Origin: Ceratotherium simum simum
Taxonomy: Eukaryota; Chordata; Mammalia; Perissodactyla; Rhinocerotidae
DNA: 64,000 nt
Direction: 5' to 3'
Assembly: GCF_000283155.1 (NCBI RefSeq)
Contig: NW_004454175.1
Coordinates: 9,262,613-9,326,612, forward strand
The notes under the pieces were generated by a model, which searched no databases, had not been told where the DNA came from, and saw only the letters and a program-made list of their open reading frames with translations. Of this stretch, positions 34,138 through 46,365 are shown one piece after another. Every line of letters begins with the position of its first letter. The stretch's first letter is position 1. A program made the translations under genes and the position numbers.

Positions 34138-35230
34138 TGTTATGAGAGGTTCAGGGATTCCATCAGAAACGTAAAAGACACTTTCCACTCCATACAAATG
34201 GACTGAAGGTATATTTTATTATATAGAGGATAGTAAAAGCAATAGTCCGCAAACAGATCCGAATAGGTCAAATAATAAGAGGGAAAAAACACCAGCTCAA
34301 CTGGAAAGGGAAAACATCCACATCAGCTGAGTTAGCAGCAGATTCGAATAGGTCATATAATAAGAGGGAAAAACATCAGATCCCTCTGAAAGGGAAACAC
34401 CAGATCGACTGAAGGGAAATGACACAAATCAACCGTAAAGAGAAACACCAGGTTGACTGAAAAGAGAACACATCAGATCAATTACTTCCCAATAAATCAA
34501 TTACTCACAACATCCACGCCCCACTACCAGGAGAGTCCTGTCAATCAACATGGCTGGGCAAGGATCACATGTCCTAGGCAAGGCGTCCCTTCCACAGGTG
34601 GAACTCTCACCAGGCCTCGGTTTTCAGCAGTTTATATAAGCAGTTACAGAGTTTACAGAGCAAGCATTCAGTGTCCCATGCACAAATGGTTATCAGTGGC
34701 ATATGTGCACTGAGCCCCCTGGCTATCGTCCCAGCCCAGTAGTTGTGTACCTGCATTGTTTACCCTGCTTATCGTCCCAGCCCGGCACAGATGGCCAGTC
34801 TGTTCCAGGCTTCGGTGCCCGAAGGCCCTTGAAATTTTTACACATTGCAACTATCTCCACGGGAGAAGGGCCAGTTCCCACCACGCAGAAAGCAGCTTTT
34901 ATATTTCTTTTTGTGCTGGTGGCTGTAGGTCAATGGAGCGGCCAAACATGGCTGTACTCATGTCAGATATTGATTGTTAAGAGAACTACTTGCCTTGGCT
35001 GATCACATGGCTGCAGGGATGATATTAAAAATATTGAACAATTGGTACAATATAGTTTCCAGCCAATCAGAGTGATGCCCACTGTAGACAACCGCTATGG
35101 TCCCCCTGATGCTTCCAGGCTGAAAATCAGCTCCTGGTGGCTGGCCCAGTATGTATTAGGGTGTGGTCTGGACCAAATATAGGCTCCATTCTAGGTGAGT
35201 GAGCATAAATTAAGTGTTGGTTTCCCATCA
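34138..35230 (-). mobile_element. Probable ERV solo LTR with internal duplication
   Basis: About 1.1 kb of composition unlike its neighbours. On the minus strand it begins 'tgatgggaaaccaacactta'. It then carries a CCAAT-type site near 35060, a TATA-like 'cttatataaac' near 34632-34644, and an AATAAA signal near 34213-34218. It ends 'cctctcataaca'. This promoter and polyA order fits an LTR read on the minus strand. Two copies of a roughly 42-bp unit lie 85 bp apart (34254 and 34339). There is no gag, pol or env sequence next to it. I could not find a target duplication, and the family is unknown to me. Confidence 0.55.
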
Positions 35231-36365
35231 CTAAAAAGGTGAACGTCACTGAACATTATACGTATATTGAGGCAACTCTATGTTGACTTGCTTACCAGTG
35301 ACTGAAAACCACTTGAATATGTGATGATTTCTGAGATGATTCTTATGAGGTAACATATAAGACAATGGCTAGCACAGAGCCTGGTTAGTATCATTACTGA
35401 TCTTCACACAATAAACAGGAGTGTAGACAAAATGCTCCATTTTGTCAATTATTTCTCAATTGAATTATTTTTGCCAAAATTTTAAACATTTAACAAGTCA
35501 AATCAAGAAAAAATGAAAATCTACCATAAATTTGTAACTTCCTGCTCTTAAACTCGTAACCTTGAGAGAATGTCACTCATTTTTTATCAGTAAGGGGAGG
35601 GATATTTATAAATACAGTTGATTTGGATTAATAATATTTCAAAAATAAAGAGTTTTTTTATTATTTGAAATAATATTTTGAGGATTGGGAATAGGAAGCA
35701 GCGTCTCAAGAGAGAAGAAGGGAAAGATGAAAATAACAATAGGTAACATCCATGAAACTAATGGACTTGAAGGATAATTATTATTATAGAGAAAAAGTTT
35801 GAGTTCTTGAAAGTCAGAGTTTTAGGAAAATGATTTCTGCACAACTTCTGGTCTTTATTCTTTTGAACCAATGATTTCATTTGTCAAATCTTCTGTTTTG
35901 CAGGCCATTAAGGTCTCTCAGGAATTTTCTTACAGGTTATTACAACGACTGTTTTGGAGAGCTTGAGAGCTTATCTCCTTTAAATTTCTTTTACTTGACT
36001 TCCAAAATATTTGGCAATTTTTAAACCCATTACTCACTTATGTTCACGACTATCACCCCAAAGCGGCTGCGCTTCAGCTGCCTCAGGCCCTGTTCACTCC
36101 GGGGACCTTGAAGGATCAAGAGATCTGACAAAGGCTGCTTCCCACAGGGGCCCATTCGGCTGGGGCGACTCAGGGAGCATGCGCGGCTTACCTCATCTGG
36201 CTAAGAATGTACGTTTCTTATTATAAATAGAGGGATGAGACATTTCATTTGTGTAGTAAATCACTCTTTCACATGAGCTAGTTTAAATGCCGCCTTCATA
36301 GTCTTTATATTTTTCTTTCTTTAGGTTACTCCAATAATTTTTATATACCATTTTTATGGTATTTT
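35231..36365. other. Unassigned sequence with a small GC-rich patch
   Basis: Mostly AT-rich and unassigned. 36050-36200 is distinctly GC-rich with several CpGs inside a 71-codon frame (36011-36226), but that frame resembles no protein I know and the patch is too short for a CpG island. Confidence 0.4.
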
Positions 36366-36525
36366 TTCCATTTTACTATATTCGTAAGTATCTTTTCCTC
36401 CACTGGACTGTAATAAAAGGGCACAGGACATCTTTATTAATTTTTGTATCTCCATTTCTAGTTTGGTGCTTGGTACAGTGGTACCTTATAACTTTGCTTT
36501 TGTTTTTTGAATAAAGAATATAAGC
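36366..36525 (+). mobile_element. Probable L2 3' end fragment
   Basis: 'ctccactggactgtaataaa', 'ggacatctttattaattttt' and 'gtttggtgcttggtacagtg' follow the L2 3' UTR order. The fragment is short and decayed. Confidence 0.5.
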
Positions 36526-38149
36526 TTTGCAATAGATAGGGCTGTTTTTCATAGGCACACTTGCCTACTTAAACGTTAATGGAACTTCACATTTCTGAGT
36601 TTTATTGTATGTGATGATTATTAGCTGGGTAATCAAAATATAACCGTGTCACGTTCTAAGGACACTTCTTTCATATTTTTAATTATATGGTTTCCTTAAT
36701 GTGTGCTTATTTCTAAATTTTTAAACTGTGTTTTTCTTTCTGCTTATTCTTTTAAATTTTTCATTGTTTGTATTTTTATTAAGAATATAACCCAATCAAC
36801 TCTTGTTTATTCCGAAATATACAGAAATATATGATGGTTATGTTCTAGGTTTGTTGGAAATTTTAATTAGTTAAAATCAAATTTATGTGTAAAATACATG
36901 AACATGAAAAGAAATACTGCAAGTGATAGGAAAATAGCATCACACTGAGTTATTGAGAAAGATGCGACATTTTTACATTTTAAGATTCTCATTGTATTTG
37001 TCAGTTGTATTTAACAAGGTCAGTAAGGGAACTGACAATTGGTAAAAGGTCAGAGAAAAGATTTTGACATTGTGTTTAACTTCAAAGTGTTGTCAAAAAG
37101 TTGAATAAATTTATGATAACACTAAGAACTGCCATCGGGTATCCAGTTAAATGCACACTGAAAGATCAGTTTCAGGAAAAATCAAGTCTATGCCCTGCAC
37201 TGAACATGGAAATGGACTGGTGAAACCACTATTGATACTTTGGATAGAACTGGAGTGTTAGAGATGGGGGTGTCTAATGCCTGAGTTGAGTACAAATCTT
37301 CATTTTTAAGCAGAGGTTAGCAAAGGGATGTGCCTCAGACACAGGAAGACTTTGGGCTTTATCACCTGGCTGGACTCACAATAGGGAGGGTGTGGTGCCA
37401 CACTTGAGTGCTGAGTCAGCCTAACAGTCACATCTCTGGCTACCCATATACACATGGCAAAGGACAAAAACTGTGAGCTGTAAATGCAATGTGCCCTCTT
37501 TTCCCCATCTTCTATGGAGAACCTTCCAGACGGTATGGTGCTTGCTCTTTACAGGGAGAAATACCCTCGTTGGTTGTTGGCATGTATTGTGAGCTAATCT
37601 AGGTTCATTGAACATACTTGAAAATCTCAGTAGTTAAGCCCCTCATTACTGTGTCTGAGACATTTTATTTTGTGAGATGGATGCAATAAGCAGGAAGAAT
37701 AAAGCATTGCTCAGGTGAGATTTCTACTCAAAGGAGGCTATGAGTTGTCATGTAAAAGGGTGTTATACTCACTGCGTGGTGATCTGGTTCTAAAGCAAAG
37801 CCTTTCTTTCGTTGCTAGAGAACAACTAATTCTAAAGATCAAAACACTTGTTACTATAATAAGAAACCCAAATCTATGCCTGTGTATGTATTATTTTCTG
37901 AAATGTTCAGTTATGTATTATTCTCTGCCACTTCAGTGTTCAAAAACTAAAATGACATGTAGGATCAAGGGATAGTGATACCATTATGGCTCATTCTGGG
38001 CCACCCATTGTTTTTAGGGCCCCCAAATTTTCCCTCATTACCCTGCTATGTCCTTTGAGGTAACTCTTCAGTTTTCTCTTTCTCTCTCTCTAGTGCCTGG
38101 ACTTTCTGGAAATATGACAAGATAAACAATTGACCATAGCAGGGCTTGG
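36526..38149. other. No recognisable feature
   Basis: 1.6 kb of single-copy-looking sequence. Frames 37421-37615 (minus) and 37715-37975 (plus) have no recognisable motif. A short CT run lies at 38075-38095. Confidence 0.45.
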
Positions 38150-38350
38150 CAAACTGAGGCCTACAGGCCAAATTTAGCCCCCAGCCTGTTTTTGTACTGC
38201 TTGCAAGCTAAGAATGGTTTTCACACTTTGAAAGGGATTGTAGAAAAACAAAAAACAAAGAATACGTTACAAAGACCATAGGTGGCCTGAACCTATGCAC
38301 CTGTATACACACTATCTGGCCTTTGACAACGACTTAGCTTGCCATCCCTG
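38150..38350 (+). mobile_element. hAT-type MITE, third copy
   Basis: It starts 'cagggcttggcaaactgagg' and ends 'gcttgccatccctg', the same termini as the elements at 19232 and 20937. Internal 'cagcctgtttttgtactgct' and 'cactatctggcctttgac' also match the family. At about 201 bp it is an internally deleted copy. The flanks 'gaccatag' and 'ccttcttt' do not match, so the target duplication is lost or one edge is misplaced. Confidence 0.8.
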
Positions 38351-38590
38351 CCTTCTTTCACAGCCTCCTCTTACCTCTTTTTACCACTTCCCACGCACAT
38401 GGGGACCTCCATAGCTGCATCAGACAGCCTTCAGCTCTTGCAAGGCTGCATCCTCCCTCTCCCCCACGCCTCTGTGTCTTTGCACATGCTCTTTCCTCTT
38501 GCTGGAATATTCTCCACTCTACCTTGCATCTTTTGTGATCTGTACTTGTTGTGCAATTTGTCTGTTTTGCCTTCACTTCTCTGAAAATGG
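38351..38590 (+). mobile_element. Probable L2 fragment (C-terminal ORF2 side)
   Basis: 'tttgcacatgctctttcctc' and 'ttgctggaatattctccact' correspond to the L2 phrase 'tttgcacttgctgttccctc' and 'tgcctggaacgctcttcccc'. It is decayed; the open frame on it is a relic. Confidence 0.55.
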
Positions 38591-41344
38591 CAACATACAC
38601 AATGCCAATATATAATGAAGATTATATAGTAATTAAATAAATCTTATCAAATAAGTAATATCTAGCCAGAGAGAAAATTATAGATACTAGACAGAAAACC
38701 AGTGAAAAATCTGTGGTTCCTGTTGTTGTTGGTCATGCTGCTGTTGTTGACAGCTCTCTTCTCACCCTACTTTGGTTATTTACCATCAGCATAAATAATG
38801 CAGTGTTTATTTTTTGATCTTTCTTTTCTCATTTGTATTTTATTGATATAGTTTTTTCAAGGCACAGAAAAAGATAAAGCCCAGGATCTTGAAGATTAGC
38901 AGCCCAGTGCTCTAAGCAGTGGTGGGGGAGGAAGATAACATTTCAAGAGAGAAAAAGCCAACTGTATCAGCAAGTGATTTGGCAGAAGATTTATGTAGCA
39001 GATAGTGGGGTTTGTTGTGGGAAAGAATTAAGGTCATTAGCCAGTCGAAAGCCCTGGGTGTTACTAGGTCTCATTGAGGAATCTGCCATGGTCACCCTTG
39101 TACATACACAATGATGAAGGGAGTTTAGTGCATTTGGATACAAATAAGAATAATAAAAAGTTTGTTTTCAAATCAAAAGGAAGAAAGGGAAAATGCATTT
39201 GTTTGGTGGCCTACCACCCATGAGAATTAGAGGTCGTAATGAAACTAAGATAATTGGCATACGTGTTAGGTTACAATAAAGATGTGGTAATTTAGCACTA
39301 ATCTCGAAACAGTGATACAATATTGTATTGTGAAATCTTGATAAAAGGGGCAATAGGGAGTAGGGAATGAAGTAAACCTAGTGCCATAAGGTAAACCAAA
39401 TTCTTAAATGATGATTTAGAAATCATAAAATACAAGCGCAAGTAACCTATTCTTTCCCATCCTTAAATCTTATGTTTGGAAGATTCTTGTAATTTTAAGC
39501 TGTTCAAAAGCAGTTCTTGTTCATTGCCTGCTTCCCCCTGACCTTTAAGGAATCTGTGATTAAAGCTCCACCTCCATATTTTCCCGTTTTAGAGCTATCC
39601 CGCAGAGCTGTTCTTAGTCAATAGAATGCCTTCATCTCTTATTCTGACTTGACCTGAATTTCTTTTATGATCTTTTTCTCCTAGAAAAACCTATTTCAAC
39701 CTTTGACATCAAACTCACTCCTTCTGTGGGCAAGTAAAATAGCAGCAAAGTGTCAGATTTCATTCGCCTTAATCTCCTTGAAAATCCAGCTACCTCATTT
39801 ACCTATTTATCATCCTCAAAGTGGGAAGGAATCAGTATTGTCATTTTTATTAAGATTCACTTTTCATTATCATTTAATGAACACCAAAATGAATGTATCA
39901 CTGTCCTTTTGAGACGTGAGGTCAGCAAGTTATTATGTGGCTGGCACTAAGCTAACACTGTATATTTTATTTTATTTTCCTGACTTGGGAAACATTTTGG
40001 TCTCGTTTAGACGATGTGAAAAAAACTTTAACAAGCCTGTATAAAACTCATTTTACTCAAAATTTTGGTTCATACATTTGCCCAGTTGATATTATCTAAT
40101 AAAATGGAAAACATGTCCAATTTTTCATTTTAAGTCCAATGGACCTTAATTGGGTATCAATCTTATTTTTGCTCTAAGTAATTTTATGCGATCTGAAATT
40201 TTGGAGACTTTGCATTTAAATATGATTCTAAAGTTCCTAGTGGAACTAGGGATAAAAGTTCCAAACAGTATCAATCAAATCTGTCTATCTACCTTTTGAC
40301 AACTGCTGGTGTTCACAATATCAATTAGACTTAGTGAGCCAGGCAATGCTGTTCTTTCGTTTACACTTCACCTTTCAGGGTGTTGAGATAAAGCATTCAG
40401 TGCACTTGCCAGCACACAGGCCCATAACCATGGTGCAGACCACTGATCCTTCTCTCTCTAGTCAGTCTCTTTCAGCCACCCAACCTAGAGGAGTCACCTT
40501 GACCCAAGGTCAGCCAGTCTGGGTAATAACCTTTGCATGACACTGACAGGAAGAGATGAATTTGGAACATCAGATTCTCTCCTGGAACTTTTCATTAGAA
40601 AACATGGGTGATCCTTGCAATTAAAAATGGAGGATGAGGTGAAAAAGATGCAAAGAGAGGAACTACATGGTAGGGTTGGGGCCATGAGGAGTTCTGAAAA
40701 ACTGAAATTATAATCTAGCACATTTTCCCAGAGATGGAATGAGAGACCGTGTCACCTCTGGACGTGACTGAAAGGTCAGGCCCTTGAGCTGCCTCCATGT
40801 TTGACTACAGTCCAATTCTGATTTCAGTTTATATAACTTTTCAATCCTCTATCCCCACCATCTCCCCTGAGGTAACTTGAGTTCCTTACAATCAAAAGAA
40901 TTGGCCAGAAACAAATGAAATTCTTGTCGCTTAGACCTTCCTCCCTAGGCAGGATATCAATGTGCTTATCTTGCGCTCCTGCTCTGTGCACGCAGTCAGA
41001 GTGCGCTGTGAACAAGGCTCTGACAGGCGGCCATTACCCGTTCAGGGAATGTCGTGCTCTTGCTGCTTTCCTTGGACAGCTGGTCCCCAGAGAACTGTAG
41101 CACTGGCAAAATGTAAATGTGGCCCAGCTCTCCTTAAATGTGCTTATGCGAGAAACACGTGGTCTCTTTGCACTTAATATTAGATGTAACTCTTTCTGGA
41201 GTTGAATTGCATATGTATTTCATGCTTGGTTTCCCTTGTGTGAGGAAAACACCACCAGCTGAGTTTGCTTGTGGGGTAGTTGAGGGGCAAAGGCCCTACT
41301 CTGTCCTCATTCTGACCCCCAGCCTCCAGGCTTGTATCTTGCTT
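38591..41344. other. Single-copy-looking sequence, no gene found
   Basis: 2.75 kb without an assignable repeat. Short frames occur on both strands (for example 39703-39950, 40494-40721 and 40915-41177) but none has a known motif, conserved length or clear splice signals. Confidence 0.4.
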
Positions 41345-42281
41345 GCTTGAAAGGTATAAGCCCTATAGCTCAAGATACTTGGAATTGTTTGGGGAAGGTG
41401 TTGTCTTCTACTAAGCTGCCCTCCAGGACATGGGCTTGCTGGCTCTCCTTCCTGTCCCCTGACATTCCCGTGCCTTTCCTCAGGGCTGGTGCTGTGATAT
41501 TGTGATGTAATAAAAATATATATTTGGTCTTTGTCCCTGGTTCCTGGCATAGAGCGCCTAAAACCCTTGTAATTTCTTAAGTGATATGAGTGTCATTTTG
41601 TATGCTAATGAGATGACAGGTGGCTGGGAGCCCTAGATAGCTTCAGGATGGGAGCTGTTTACCAAAATGACCAAGGCAGTTTAGAGACTTGGAACTTTCA
41701 GCCCCACCCCCTGACCCCTGTGGAGGGTAGAGGGGCTGGAGATTGAGGTAATCACCAATGGCCAATGACTTAATGAATCATGCCTACATAATGGAACCTC
41801 CGTAAAAATCCCTAAACCACAGGGTTCGGAGAGCTTCCGAGTTGGTGAACACAACCACATGCTTGGAGAGTGGAACACCCCAACTCCATGGGGAAAGAAA
41901 TTCCCGTCCTCTGGACCTTTCTGGACCTCACCTTGTGTACATCATCTGGTTGTTCATTTGTATCCTTTATCATATCCTTTATAATAAACCGGTAAGTATA
42001 AGCAAATGTTTCCTTGAGTTTTGTGAGTGATTCTAGTCAGTTATTGAAACTAGCAGGAAGGTTTGTGGGAACTCCTGACTTTGTAGCCAACTTGGACAGA
42101 AGTGTGGGCACCCTGGGGACCCATTACTTGTGACTGGCATCTGAAATGAGGGCATTCTTTTAGACTGAGCCCTTAAACCTGTGGAGTAGGACACTAACTC
42201 CAGGTATTGAATTAAATTATGGGACACCTAGCTGGTGTCCAGAGTGGGAAAATTGATTGATGTGGGGCAAAACCCCCCACA
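41345..42281 (+). mobile_element. ERV-type LTR
   Basis: About 0.94 kb of LTR-like organisation on the plus strand. There is an AATAAA signal in 'ctttataataaaccggtaag' (about 41976-41995), then a U5-like part ending 'aaaccccccacac'. I recognise the 'aaaccggtaagtataagc' and 'gactgagcccttaaacctgt' phrases as those of an LTR family found across mammals. The left edge is approximate. A primer-binding-site-like sequence directly follows, so the element may once have been a 5' LTR. No viral gene sequence is seen. Confidence 0.55.
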
Positions 42282-42283
42282 CG

Positions 42284-42300
42284 TTTGACGTCAGAAGTAT
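42284..42300 (+). promoter_or_regulatory. Possible retroviral primer-binding-site remnant
   Basis: 'tttgacgtcagaagtat' directly after the LTR resembles the tRNA-Leu-type site (TGGTGTCAGAAGTGG) of ERVL-like elements, with two changes in the first five bases and others at the end. It is weak alone and gains weight only from its position. Confidence 0.35.
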
Positions 42301-42524
42301 TGTAAGTAGAGTCACTGTTTTCCTTTAACAGTGAATATTTATAATGTACCTATGATTCTGGGCACATGGCAGACACTATTAAACACGAAGTAAATCAGAT
42401 GACAGTTATATAATAAGTATTTTTATTAAAGTTAGGAGCTTCATTCAACCTGTGGGCTTCATTTTTCTTACTTAAGAGGATTACATTTTCCAGATGCATT
42501 TATTTCATGGAGAGAGGCACCTGG

Positions 42525-42750
42525 TAAATATGTATAGGATATAAATACTGCCCTTAAGTAGACATTGTGCTTTATCTCATTTAATTCTTATAAGAATACT
42601 ACAGGTAGATATTCTTACCTGTATTTTATGATGAAGAAATTGAGGCATAGACTCACTAATGGACGTTGCCCAAGGTCTGCTACGAGGCAGATTTGTACCC
42701 ATATCTGATTTATTCCAAAGCCCTTAATCTTTCCCACTTGCCCTAAAAGT
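42525..42750 (-). mobile_element. MIR SINE, antisense
   Basis: The plus strand shows MIR in reverse order: 'tttatctcatttaattctta', 'tattttatgatgaagaaatt', 'gaggcatagactcac', 'ttgcccaaggtctgc' and 'agcccttaatc'. It is most of a full MIR. Confidence 0.8.
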
Positions 42751-44598
42751 ATTGGAATACAAATGAATTATCCTAGCATTGGGTTGAAGCGCCTTTAAAA
42801 CTTCCATTTAGTTTCTTTCTCTTTTTTTCTAAAATTGATTAAAAAAACTTAAAAACTCATTTTCACCAACAACATTTCATTTCTTTAAAAAAAAACAAAC
42901 TTCTGCACTTGGAGACATTGGCCATGAGTAACAATGGGCTTCTGAGGGCATAACTCATTGTTCCTAATCAGGTGGTAGAAAGGATTTTTTCTATTGCCTT
43001 GGCTCAAAGTAATTGCATATTTATCTATTTATCTGAACAATTAATCAGAGACCCAAGCAGTCAAAGCAGCAGCCGGAATTCCCATGTTGGATTTCCACGT
43101 TACATTTACCAATTCTCAGTACTTTAAATGATTTCTCACCCAAGCAGTGTAAAACCACATGAATCATATGACCAAGTACTAGCTATACTAGGGATGATTT
43201 ACCCATCCTGGAGAATGCATTTCAGATGACTTTGCAGGAAATGTAAGAAAAAATGATTACAGTACAGATATTTTTAAACTGAAAAGCATTCAATAGTTTA
43301 TATCTCTGGAATGCCACTACTAAGCCTTACATTTATAGTCTAGAAATTCTGTTTTACAGGAGCAATGGATATAATATTAATTTAATAAGAAAGAAAGCCT
43401 ATGTGAAAACCTCTTTGTTTAAAAGTGTGCATTTTTACGTGCCCCAGAATCAGCACGATGGCCATTTTCCTTAGCTGTCTGTGGATAGGTAGGAAGCATT
43501 GACAGACTCATGGCATCTACTAACCAAGATTCAGAAAACAGTACTGCCTTTGACCAAAATGTTGAATGGCAGGTTTATTTTGAATGAGAAACTGTTTTTG
43601 AAGATTCAAAATAAATTACAACATTAACCAGCAGCTAAAAATTCAATTATTATTGAGTTGCCTAAAGCATCCATCAGGACCAAATTGGCTGAGTTTCAAG
43701 GAACTTGAATTTTGGAAGCTGGATGACTCTAGCTACCTCAGAGTCTATTTTTATTAAAGCTGAATTATTTCTTAAAGATAGTATCATTTCTGAATTTTTT
43801 AGAATCTATTTATTATTCTATATATTTTTCATCTGAAAGAGCAGGCTTTTATTATTTTGGTTTGCCATTATGCTTTAGGATCTCCTAAAAATTATAGGTG
43901 ACTCTCTTCTCTGAGCCAGACTTGGGTTCTTTTAATTGCAAAGAGAAGTAAATATCAGGACAGCAACAGATAAATACTGGTCAAAAGGTTTCCTGTGACC
44001 TTTTATTCCCTATTTTTAGTGCAGTACTCAGAGCTTACTTTCAGCTCTCTGCTAGAAAGTGGAAGATTTCAAGCATCTGAGGGTCCTGTGTCAAGCTTGT
44101 GTTAAAAGCTGACGTTTGCAGTGGAAAATCAGAGGGCAATACAAAAATTTACTGCTGGATAATTGTGGAGAATTTCTGGACCATTCTTTTCCAGCAACTT
44201 ATTTTAACCTCTTCAAGGTCCAGAGATGGCAGAGGGTGTGGCTGATGAAGAAACCTTACTGAGGTTAAAGAAACCTCAGTAGGTCTTAATGATACTGGCT
44301 CTTTGCTCAGTTCAAACAAGAGCAAAGTGCAATGCCTTAGGAAAAAGGACAAACATTTGCTTAAACGGATTGGGGCAACTAAAATGTTATAGGGTGAAGT
44401 ATGCCTAAACCAGGGTGTGGGATTTCTCTATTCATTCTCCTTGAGGCAAACATGTAGGAATCTTATGTGAGAGAATGCAGTGGTTTTAGGCAATCCATTC
44501 TGGAGATAGCAATAATAAATTTACTAATATTTTCTTTTCCCTTAATCAGGAAAGAAAAATTTTATGGCACAGCCATAGAAGGTTCGGCTCCACGGGGG
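42751..44598. other. No gene; short imperfect hairpin at 44254
   Basis: 1.85 kb without an assignable repeat. A hairpin of 'ccttactgaggt' and 'acctcagtagg' (44254-44265 and 44273-44283) has one bulged base and a 7-base loop. Confidence 0.45.
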
Positions 44599-44650
44599 TA
44601 CATCTTTTCTTCCCCACGAACTCCCTATTATATTTTATTATTCCTGTTTT
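44599..44650 (-). mobile_element. MIR left part, split by the L1
   Basis: The sequence up to 'tattattcctgtttt' continues at 46366 in a recognisable antisense MIR, so the L1 inserted into this MIR. Only the portion next to the insertion is visible here. Confidence 0.45.
44636..44650. repeat. Target-site duplication, left copy
   Basis: 'tattattcctgtttt', repeated exactly at 46366-46380. The perfect 15-bp match says this L1 insertion is comparatively recent. Confidence 0.95.
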
Positions 44651-45654
44651 TTCTTTTTTTTTTTTTGACTCTTAAAAACAACTTTTATTCGTGTATCTTT
44701 TTTTTTTAATTTTTTTGTTTATTGCAGTAACATTGGTTTATAACATTGTATAAATTTCAGGTGTACATCATTATACTTCTATTTCTGCATAGATTACATG
44801 ATGTTCACCACCCAAACGCTAACTACAACCCATCACCACACACTTGTGCCGAATTATCCCTTTTGCCCTCCTCTCTCCCCCCTTCCCCTCTGGTAACCAC
44901 CAATCCAATCTCTGTCTCTACGTGTTTGTTTGTTGTTGTTATTATCTACTGCTTAATGAGGGAAATCATATGGTATTTGACCTTCTCCCTCTGACTTATT
45001 TCACTTTGCATAATACCCTCAATGTCTATCCATGTTGTCACAAATGGCTGGATTTCATTGTTTCTTATGGCTGAGTAGTATTCCATTGTGTATATATACC
45101 ACATCTTCTTTATCCATTCGTCCCTTTATGGGCACTTAGCTTGCTTCCAAGTCTCGGCTATTGTGAATAACGCTGCAATGAACACAGGGGTGCATGTATC
45201 TTTATGCATTGGTGTTTTCAAGTTCTTTGGATAAATACCCAGCAGTGGGATAGCTGGATCATATGGTAGTTCTATCCTTGATTTTTTGAGGAATCTCCAT
45301 ACTGTTTTCCATGGTGGCTGCACCAGTTTTCACTCCCACCAGCAGTGTATGAGAGTTCCCTTCTCTCCACATCCTCTCCAACACATGTGGTTTCCTGCCT
45401 TGTTAATTATAGCCATTCTGACAGGTGTGATGTGATATCTCATTGTAGTTTTGATTTGCATTTCCCTGATAGTTAATGATTTTGAACATCTTTTCATGTG
45501 TCTGTTGGCCATCTGTATATCTTCTTTGGAGAAATGGCTGTTAGGTCTTTTGCCCATTTTTTTGGGGTTGTTAGTTTTTTTGCTGTTGAGATGCATGAGT
45601 TCTTTATATATTTTGGAGATTAGCCCCTTATCTGATGTATGGTTTGCAAATATT
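44651..45654 (-). mobile_element. L1 3' half of a 5'-inverted insertion
   Basis: This begins in an antisense poly(A) (T-rich at 44651-44665), then runs through the L1 3' UTR and the C-terminal ORF2. The frame 45330-45698 (minus) shows '[20 protein letters not shown]', '[20 protein letters not shown]' and '[17 protein letters not shown]', and the frame 45126-45323 continues '[20 protein letters not shown]'. The junction with the inverted part lies at 45650-45654. Confidence 0.93.
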
Positions 45655-46365
45655 CCGTGCTCTTGGATTGGAAGAATTAACATAGTTAAGATGTCCATAC
45701 TTCCTAAAGCAATCTATAGATTCAATGCAATCCCTATCAAAGTTCCAACAACATTTTTCACAGAAATAGAACAAAGAATCCTAAAATTTATATGGAACAA
45801 CAAAAGACCCCGAATAGCTAAAGGAATCCTGAGAAAAAAGAACAAAGCTGGAGGTATCACACTCCCTTATTTCAAAATGTACTACAAAGCTATAGTGACC
45901 AAAACAGCATGGTACTGGCACAAAAACAGACACACAGATCAATGGAATAGAATCGAAAGCCCAGAAATAAACCCACACATCTATGGACAGCTAATCTTCG
46001 ACAAAGGAGCCAAGAACATACAATGGAGAAAAGAAAGTCTCTTCAACAAATGGTGTTGGGAAAACTGGGTAGCCACGTGCAAAAAAATGAAAGTAGACCT
46101 TTACTTTACACCACACACAAAAATTAACTGAAAATGGATTAAAGACTTGAATGTAAGACCTGAAACTATGAAACTTCTAGAAGAAAACATAGGCAGTACG
46201 CTCTTCAACATCGGTCTTAGCATCATATTTGCAAGCACCATGTCTGACCGGGCAAGAGAAACAATAGAAAAAATAAACAAATGGGACTACATCAAACTAA
46301 GAGCTTCTGCACAGCAAAGGAAACCATCAACAAAATGAAAAGACATCCTAACAATTGGGAGAAGA
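45650..46365 (+). mobile_element. L1 5' half, inverted relative to the 3' half
   Basis: On the plus strand ORF2 is nearly intact from '[20 protein letters not shown]' (about 45660) through '[20 protein letters not shown]', '[20 protein letters not shown]' and '[20 protein letters not shown]', to a stop at about 46129, then 'KDLNVRPETMKLLEENIG' onward to 'gggagaagat' at 46365. It ends where the minus-strand half begins in L1 order. Few mutations suggest a young copy. Confidence 0.93.

Noticed and set aside
45451..46131. 226-codon plus-strand frame as a gene
   Set aside because: Its first half is antisense L1 read across the inversion joint, and the second half is a truncated L1 ORF2.
44651..46365. 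Two independent L1 insertions in opposite orientation
   Set aside because: The halves are contiguous in L1 order, share one target duplication and one poly(A) end, and meet at microhomology, so one twin-primed insertion explains them better.
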